NCBI GenBank assembly: GCA_002314805.1
Contig: DCHJ01000064.1
Span: 1 to 10,361, forward strand
Direction: 5' to 3'
Origin: Lachnospiraceae bacterium UBA1755
Lineage (GTDB): Bacteria > Bacillota > Clostridia > Lachnospirales > Lachnospiraceae
DNA: 10,361 nt
Below, one piece after another: positions 6,955 through 10,361 of the stretch. A program made the translations under genes and the position numbers. The notes under the pieces were generated by a model. It worked only from the letters and a program-made list of their open reading frames with translations. It ran no database searches and was not told where the DNA came from. Each line of letters starts with the position of its first letter. The stretch's first letter is position 1.

Positions 6955-6980
6955 AATATTCTCTCCTTCAATAATATTTA

Positions 6981-7006
6981 TATATACACCTCATGGTGAA
7001 TATATA
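6981..7006 (-). other. AT-rich hairpin upstream of the rhaS ribosome binding site
   Basis: CACC (6987-6990) pairs with GGTG (6995-6998) around a four-base loop, and TATATA on each side extends the stem after a two-base bulge. It ends roughly 15 bases before the AAGGAGAG site, so it leaves that site open. It could block ribonuclease entry at the 5' end of a processed rhaS message. Confidence 0.45.
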
Positions 7007-7017
7007 CCACATAATCT

Positions 7018-7044
7018 CTGCTGCGCAGGCAATCTGCGCTGCAG
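7018..7044 (-). other. Strong near-perfect hairpin in the rhaS leader
   Basis: CTGC-T-GCGCAG (7018-7028) and CTGCGC-T-GCAG (7034-7044) form ten base pairs with one T-T mismatch and a five-base loop. It is GC-rich and is not followed by a T-run on the minus strand, so it is probably not a terminator. It is the most stable-looking element of the gap. Confidence 0.55.
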
Positions 7045-7083
7045 ACAGTGATGAAAGCCCGGTCGTTTTTTACACTGTCGGGC
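7044..7083 (-). other. Two interlocked inverted repeats (pseudoknot or switch)
   Basis: In transcription order GCCCG (7083-7079) can pair with CGGGC (7061-7057), and GACAGTG (7079-7073) can pair with CACTGTC (7050-7044). The order A, B, A', B' with one shared base means the two stems either exclude each other or form a pseudoknot. The loop contains a run of six A. Short arms make chance pairing possible. Confidence 0.35.
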
Positions 7084-7108
7084 GTCACTGCTGAGCCACT
7101 GCCCTGCT

Positions 7109-8134
7109 TCACTGCTCTGCCTTCTGAGCCTTCACTGCCATCCTGGCCTTGATCATGTTCTTGATATTCGGTGCCATAACCACAAGGATAAGTATAGCTC
7201 CGATTATCATGAGTATCGTCTGCGAGTTGACATTAATAAGGCCAAGACCGTACTTGAGAAGTCCTATGGTAAATATCGCTATTACAGTACCCGGGAAATT
7301 GCCCGTGCCGCCTGCCGTGGAAATACCGCCCAGCACTACCATCGAAACTGCCTCAAGCTCATAGCCTGCGGCGATGTCGGAACGGATCGAGCCCATCCAT
7401 GATGCATAGAACAAAGCCGAAATACCTGATACAAGTCCTACCAAAGTATAGCATATAAATCTGTTTCTTTTAACAGGGACTCCCGAATATCTTGCCGCCT
7501 CGCGGTTTGAACCTGCCGCATAAAGCTGCCTGCCGAAAACGGTCTTGTGCAGTACAAGTCCGAATATCACTGCCATAACACAGAATACAATAAAGCATAT
7601 CGGGATCGGTCCGAGCTTCTTATAGTAGATATCATAGAACCACTGAACCAGGTGAAGCTTTCCGGCCGACTCATCCTCAAGGATCATCTCGGCAATACCC
7701 CTGTATAGTGTCTGTGTACCAAGGGTAACGATCATCGGGAAAAGCTCCGGGAATGATATCAGGATCAGTCCGTTGAGCATGCCGCATGCAGTCGCCACTA
7801 TCAGACACAGTGCCACACAGGTCTCAAGAGGCACTCCCCTGTTGAAAAGCACTGCCATCGTCGTTGCGGAAAGCGCCACAGTCGATCCCACAGAAAGGTC
7901 GATCTCTCCGAGGACAAGCAGATATGCCATCGGGAATGCAATAAGACCCTTAGGGATAAATGTACATATGGCAGTAAAGAGATTGTTACCATTCAGGTAG
8001 TTTTTGGAAATACAGATATTCATGATATTTACTGCAACGAACATCAGTACAAGAAGCGTCTCCCACCTGAAAAAAATGCTCTTAAAGCTTTTATCTCTTT
8101 TTGCACTTATTTCTCTTTTAACGGTATCTTCCAT
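7109..8134 (-). CDS. rhaQ: Rhamnose ABC transporter permease (second)
   Basis: This 341-residue integral membrane protein is one of two permease subunits (RbsC-type, BPD_transp_2) that form the channel for sugar import. It has a charged cytoplasmic N-terminus and then about eight to ten hydrophobic segments. Family motifs are GEIDLSVGSTVAL (76-88), the ATPase-contact segment GRQLYAAGSNREAARYSGV (201-219), and LGGISTAGGTGN (268-279). An in-frame ATG at 8197 would give 21 more residues but would overlap the end of the upstream permease gene and has no clear binding site. The ATG at 8134 follows GAGGGTG with an eight-base spacer and leaves 37 bases between the genes, so I chose it. Symbol rhaQ is given by gene order (ATPase, P, Q), as in the rhizobial rhaSTPQ locus; sequence alone does not separate P from Q here. 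Confidence 0.88.
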   Translation of the reverse strand: MEDTVKREISAKRDKSFKSIFFRWETLLVLMFVAVNIMNICISKNYLNGNNLFTAICTFIPKGLIAFPMAYLLVLGEIDLSVGSTVALSATTMAVLFNRGVPLETCVALCLIVATACGMLNGLILISFPELFPMIVTLGTQTLYRGIAEMILEDESAGKLHLVQWFYDIYYKKLGPIPICFIVFCVMAVIFGLVLHKTVFGRQLYAAGSNREAARYSGVPVKRNRFICYTLVGLVSGISALFYASWMGSIRSDIAAGYELEAVSMVVLGGISTAGGTGNFPGTVIAIFTIGLLKYGLGLINVNSQTILMIIGAILILVVMAPNIKNMIKARMAVKAQKAEQ

Positions 8135-8171
8135 CAGATCACCCTCGCTTTCAATGGATTCTTCATGCTTC

Positions 8172-9173
8172 CTAGATCTCTCTTGCCTTAAGTGCATTCC
8201 TGTTCATGCCCCTTTGGACAAGAACATTGATGATTATTGCGATCAGGATTATCGCGCCCTTGATCGCCTGTTTCCAGAACTGAGAAATCCCGATAAGCGG
8301 AAGTGCCTTGCATATTACGGACATCGTAACAGCACCCAGGAAGACTCCGATGACGCTGCCCTGTCCTCCCGAAAGGCTCACTCCTCCCAGAACACATGAG
8401 GCTATGGCATCCATTTCCATGCCTGTTCCCATGTCATTCATTGCTGAAGCATAAAGAGATGTATACATCGCTCCGGTAAGTCCTGCGATCGCGCCTGCCA
8501 TGGTATATACCCAGAACTTCACACCCGAGATATTGATACCGGAGACCTCGGCTGCCTCAGGATTGGAGCCCACGGCATATATCCTCCTGCCAAAGGTCGT
8601 CCACTTCATCACGAAGAAAAAGATAATATAGAGGACGAGCGCGATAAATACCAGATTGTTGAGGAGCCCTCCTGTCAGGAAATTGGACTGAGCAAAACTC
8701 TTGAAGCCTGACTGGAACTGATAGGCAGAAACCCATGCTCCGTCAGATATGATATACGTGGCGCCTCTGTAAATATTACTCATACCCAGAGTGGCGATAA
8801 TAGGCTGAACCTTTGCCTTTGCTATGATAAGTCCGACTATCATGCCGCAGAGCACTCCGATAACTGTGCTGACGAGAAACATTACAAATGTGCTTGAATA
8901 AACCCCGTCCCTCATAAACAGCGATGATGCCATTCCGGCAAAGCCCAGTGTTGCACCGACAGAAATATCGATTCCGCCGATAAGCAGTACACTCATCATG
9001 CCAAGTGCCATCGTGATGGTCGTTGCATAATTCTTAAAAAGATCGGCTATGGTCTTTCCGGTAAAGAAGGTATTGTTTCTGCTCTGAATAAACAGACACA
9101 GGATAACAAGTACGATAAAAAGAGATATCTCTCGTGAATTTCTGATTTTCTTCAGTATACCTTTTTTGTTCAC
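8172..9173 (-). CDS. rhaP: Rhamnose ABC transporter permease (first), GTG start
   Basis: This 333-residue membrane protein is the partner permease of the same RbsC-type family. Hydrophobic segments fill most of the length after a basic N-terminus (about 1-14). Motifs are LIGGIDISVGATLGF (64-78), GRRIYAVGSNPEAAEVSGI (195-213, the segment that contacts the ATPase) and LGGVSLSGGQGS (262-273). The start codon is GTG at 9173, three bases after the ATPase stop. It has a strong AAAGGAGG site with an eight-base spacer, which lies inside the end of the ATPase gene and so couples their translation. A nearby ATG overlapping the ATPase stop is out of frame, and the next in-frame Met lies inside the membrane region, so GTG is favoured. 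The symbol is by position, as for the neighbour. Confidence 0.9.
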   Translation of the reverse strand: MNKKGILKKIRNSREISLFIVLVILCLFIQSRNNTFFTGKTIADLFKNYATTITMALGMMSVLLIGGIDISVGATLGFAGMASSLFMRDGVYSSTFVMFLVSTVIGVLCGMIVGLIIAKAKVQPIIATLGMSNIYRGATYIISDGAWVSAYQFQSGFKSFAQSNFLTGGLLNNLVFIALVLYIIFFFVMKWTTFGRRIYAVGSNPEAAEVSGINISGVKFWVYTMAGAIAGLTGAMYTSLYASAMNDMGTGMEMDAIASCVLGGVSLSGGQGSVIGVFLGAVTMSVICKALPLIGISQFWKQAIKGAIILIAIIINVLVQRGMNRNALKAREI

Positions 9174-9176
9174 GGG

Positions 9177-10361
9177 TCATTCCTCCTTTCCTGCATTCTT
9201 GTGCTTCTTCATCGCAAGCTCAAGTATCTTCTCCTGAGTAGCTTCCTCTCTTGACAGCTCCCCGGTGATCCTTCCGTCACACATTACATAGGTCCTGTCG
9301 ATCATGCCCAAAAGCTCCTGCATCTCGGAGGATACCATTATTATCGCCATACCCTGCTTTACAAGCTCGCCCATTATTTCGTAGATCGCGGCTTTCGCGC
9401 CCACATCCACGCCCTTGGTAGGCTCATCCATGATAAGGAGCTTGAGCTCCGATGCCAGTGCCTTTGCCACAACGACCTTCTGCTGGTTTCCGCCGCTAAG
9501 GGAGCTTGCCTTGTCAAATATCGTGACTGCCTTTACCCCGACCTCCTCTGCCAGCTTCTTGGCAACCGGATCCTCTATCCTGTCTGAGGTAAAGAGCCCC
9601 TTAACCGAATACTTGCCCAGCTCGGCAAGAGTAATATTTCTTCCTATGCCCCATGAAAGGATAAGTCCCTGATGCTGTCTGTCTTCCGTCAGGAGACCTA
9701 TTCCGAGCTTCATGGCATCTGCCGGACCCTTGATATGGACCTCCCTGCCTTCAACAAAGACCTTGCCCTGATCATAATGCTCCACACCGAATACGCACTG
9801 ACATACCTCTGTACGTCTGGCACCTACAAGTCCGGTAAAGCCTACGATCTCACCGGCACGGACATTGAAGGATACATCCTTGAAATATCCTGTCCTTGAA
9901 AGGTGCTCCACACGCAGGATCTCCTCACCGATACTGACATTCTCAGGCTTGGGTGTAAGATCGGTTATCTCTCTTCCTACCATAGCCTTGATGAGGTCAT
10001 CCTGAGCAAGACCGTCGACATCATAAGTACCGATATACTGCGCATCCCTGAATACAGTTACTCTGGATGCCAGGCGGTACATATCCTCAAGTCTGTGAGA
10101 AATGAAAATGATGGACTTTCCGTCATCTCTGAGCTTTTCCGTGATCCTGTACAGCTGCTCGGATTCATTCTTGGTCAGGGCTGCTGTCGGCTCGTCCATG
10201 ATAATGATACGCGCATTGGTGGACAGTGCCTTGGCGATCTCGACCATCTGCTGCTGTGCCACCGAAAGATTGCCCATCTTTTCCGTTGATGAGAAATCCG
10301 AATCAAGCTGCTTAAGCAGCTCATCCGCTGTCCTGTTCATAGACTTCCAGTCGAGGAAACC
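9177..10361 (-). CDS. rhaT: Rhamnose ABC transporter ATP-binding protein, C-terminal part (runs off right edge)
   Basis: This is a double-ATPase subunit of the RbsA/MglA/XylG type that powers sugar import at the inner face of the membrane. The 394 visible residues begin at GFLDWKSMN; full family members have about 500, so roughly the first 100 are outside. The first domain shows a variant signature LSVAQQQ (visible residues 32-38), Walker B IIIMDEPTAAL (52-62) and the switch His in FISHRL. The second has a degenerate Walker A, GLVGARRTE (177-185), lacking the usual GKT/S, then LSGGNQQ (288-294), Walker B LLIMDEPTKGVD (308-319) and VSSE where His is normal. Degeneracy in the second domain is typical of this family, not damage. 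An ATG at 10340 is internal, since the frame stays open to the edge. The rhaT name follows the rhizobial ABC locus and must not be confused with the E. coli RhaT proton symporter. Confidence 0.92.
   Translation of the reverse strand, partial: GFLDWKSMNRTADELLKQLDSDFSSTEKMGNLSVAQQQMVEIAKALSTNARIIIMDEPTAALTKNESEQLYRITEKLRDDGKSIIFISHRLEDMYRLASRVTVFRDAQYIGTYDVDGLAQDDLIKAMVGREITDLTPKPENVSIGEEILRVEHLSRTGYFKDVSFNVRAGEIVGFTGLVGARRTEVCQCVFGVEHYDQGKVFVEGREVHIKGPADAMKLGIGLLTEDRQHQGLILSWGIGRNITLAELGKYSVKGLFTSDRIEDPVAKKLAEEVGVKAVTIFDKASSLSGGNQQKVVVAKALASELKLLIMDEPTKGVDVGAKAAIYEIMGELVKQGMAIIMVSSEMQELLGMIDRTYVMCDGRITGELSREEATQEKILELAMKKHKNAGKEE

Larger units (their letters stand above)
6955..7108 (-). promoter_or_regulatory. 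Structured leader between the second permease gene and rhaS
   Basis: This 154-base gap, the only long one within the transporter part, holds no gene but much potential structure. In transcription order: two interlocked inverted repeats (7083-7044), a stem of ten pairs with one mismatch (7044-7018), and an AT-rich hairpin with a CACC/GGTG core (7006-6981), then the rhaS binding site. A possible extended -10 element (TGGTATATA) lies at about 7009-7001 but lacks a well-spaced -35 box. Another weak pair (TTCACC, 18 bases, TATTAT) would start the message inside the ribosome binding site. The region may therefore hold an internal promoter or an RNA stability element; I cannot tell which. Confidence 0.45.

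Noticed and set aside
8135..8197. Longer start for the second permease, overlapping the first permease gene
   Set aside because: The extra 21 residues are highly charged and unlike the family; the ATG at 8134 has a proper binding site and spacing.
9177..10361. Defective ATPase because the second Walker A and switch His are missing
   Set aside because: Loss of these residues in the second domain is usual for double-ATPase sugar importers, and the frame is intact.
1..10361. Mobile element, CRISPR array, RNA gene or microcompartment genes
   Set aside because: No transposase, integrase, regularly spaced repeats, tRNA-like cloverleaf, rRNA stretch or shell-protein gene was found; all long frames fit one sugar operon.

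Overview
The window holds one block of ten genes, all on the minus strand, for uptake and breakdown of L-rhamnose. Base composition near 50% GC, strong AGGAGG-type ribosome binding sites, a short LAAC lipoprotein signal followed by an Ala/Glu/Pro linker, and the gene mix point to a Gram-positive anaerobe of the Clostridia, most likely a gut or rumen Lachnospiraceae. That placement is inference, since no marker gene is present.

In transcription order (right to left): the 3' part of a double-ATPase sugar ABC protein (10361-9177, running off the right edge), two RbsC-type permeases (9173-8172 and 8134-7109), a structured 154-base gap, a RhaS-type solute-binding lipoprotein (6954-5818), a second structured gap of 226 bases, an isomerase of the L-fucose/L-arabinose isomerase fold (5591-4101), L-rhamnose mutarotase (4073-3762), L-rhamnose isomerase (3725-2469), a class II aldolase of the RhaE type (2456-1398), a cytoplasmic family-9-like carbohydrate-binding protein (1340-741), and the 5' half of rhamnulokinase (725-1, running off the left edge). 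Apart from the two structured gaps, spacings are 3 to 57 bases, so this reads as one operon or two tightly linked ones. No regulator, RNA gene, mobile element, CRISPR array or gene-free stretch above 300 bases is present.

How the genes fit together: the ABC system imports L-rhamnose, RhaM interconverts its anomers, RhaA makes L-rhamnulose, RhaB phosphorylates it, and the aldolase splits L-rhamnulose 1-phosphate into dihydroxyacetone phosphate and L-lactaldehyde. Nothing in the window removes lactaldehyde. The aldolase stops where the dehydrogenase half of RhaE-RhaW fusion proteins would begin, so that step must lie elsewhere.

The pathway itself is well known. The parts that deserve a second look are the extra isomerase, the intracellular carbohydrate-binding protein, the single-domain aldolase, and the two hairpin-rich gaps flanking the binding-protein gene. 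I see no evidence for a wholly new system.
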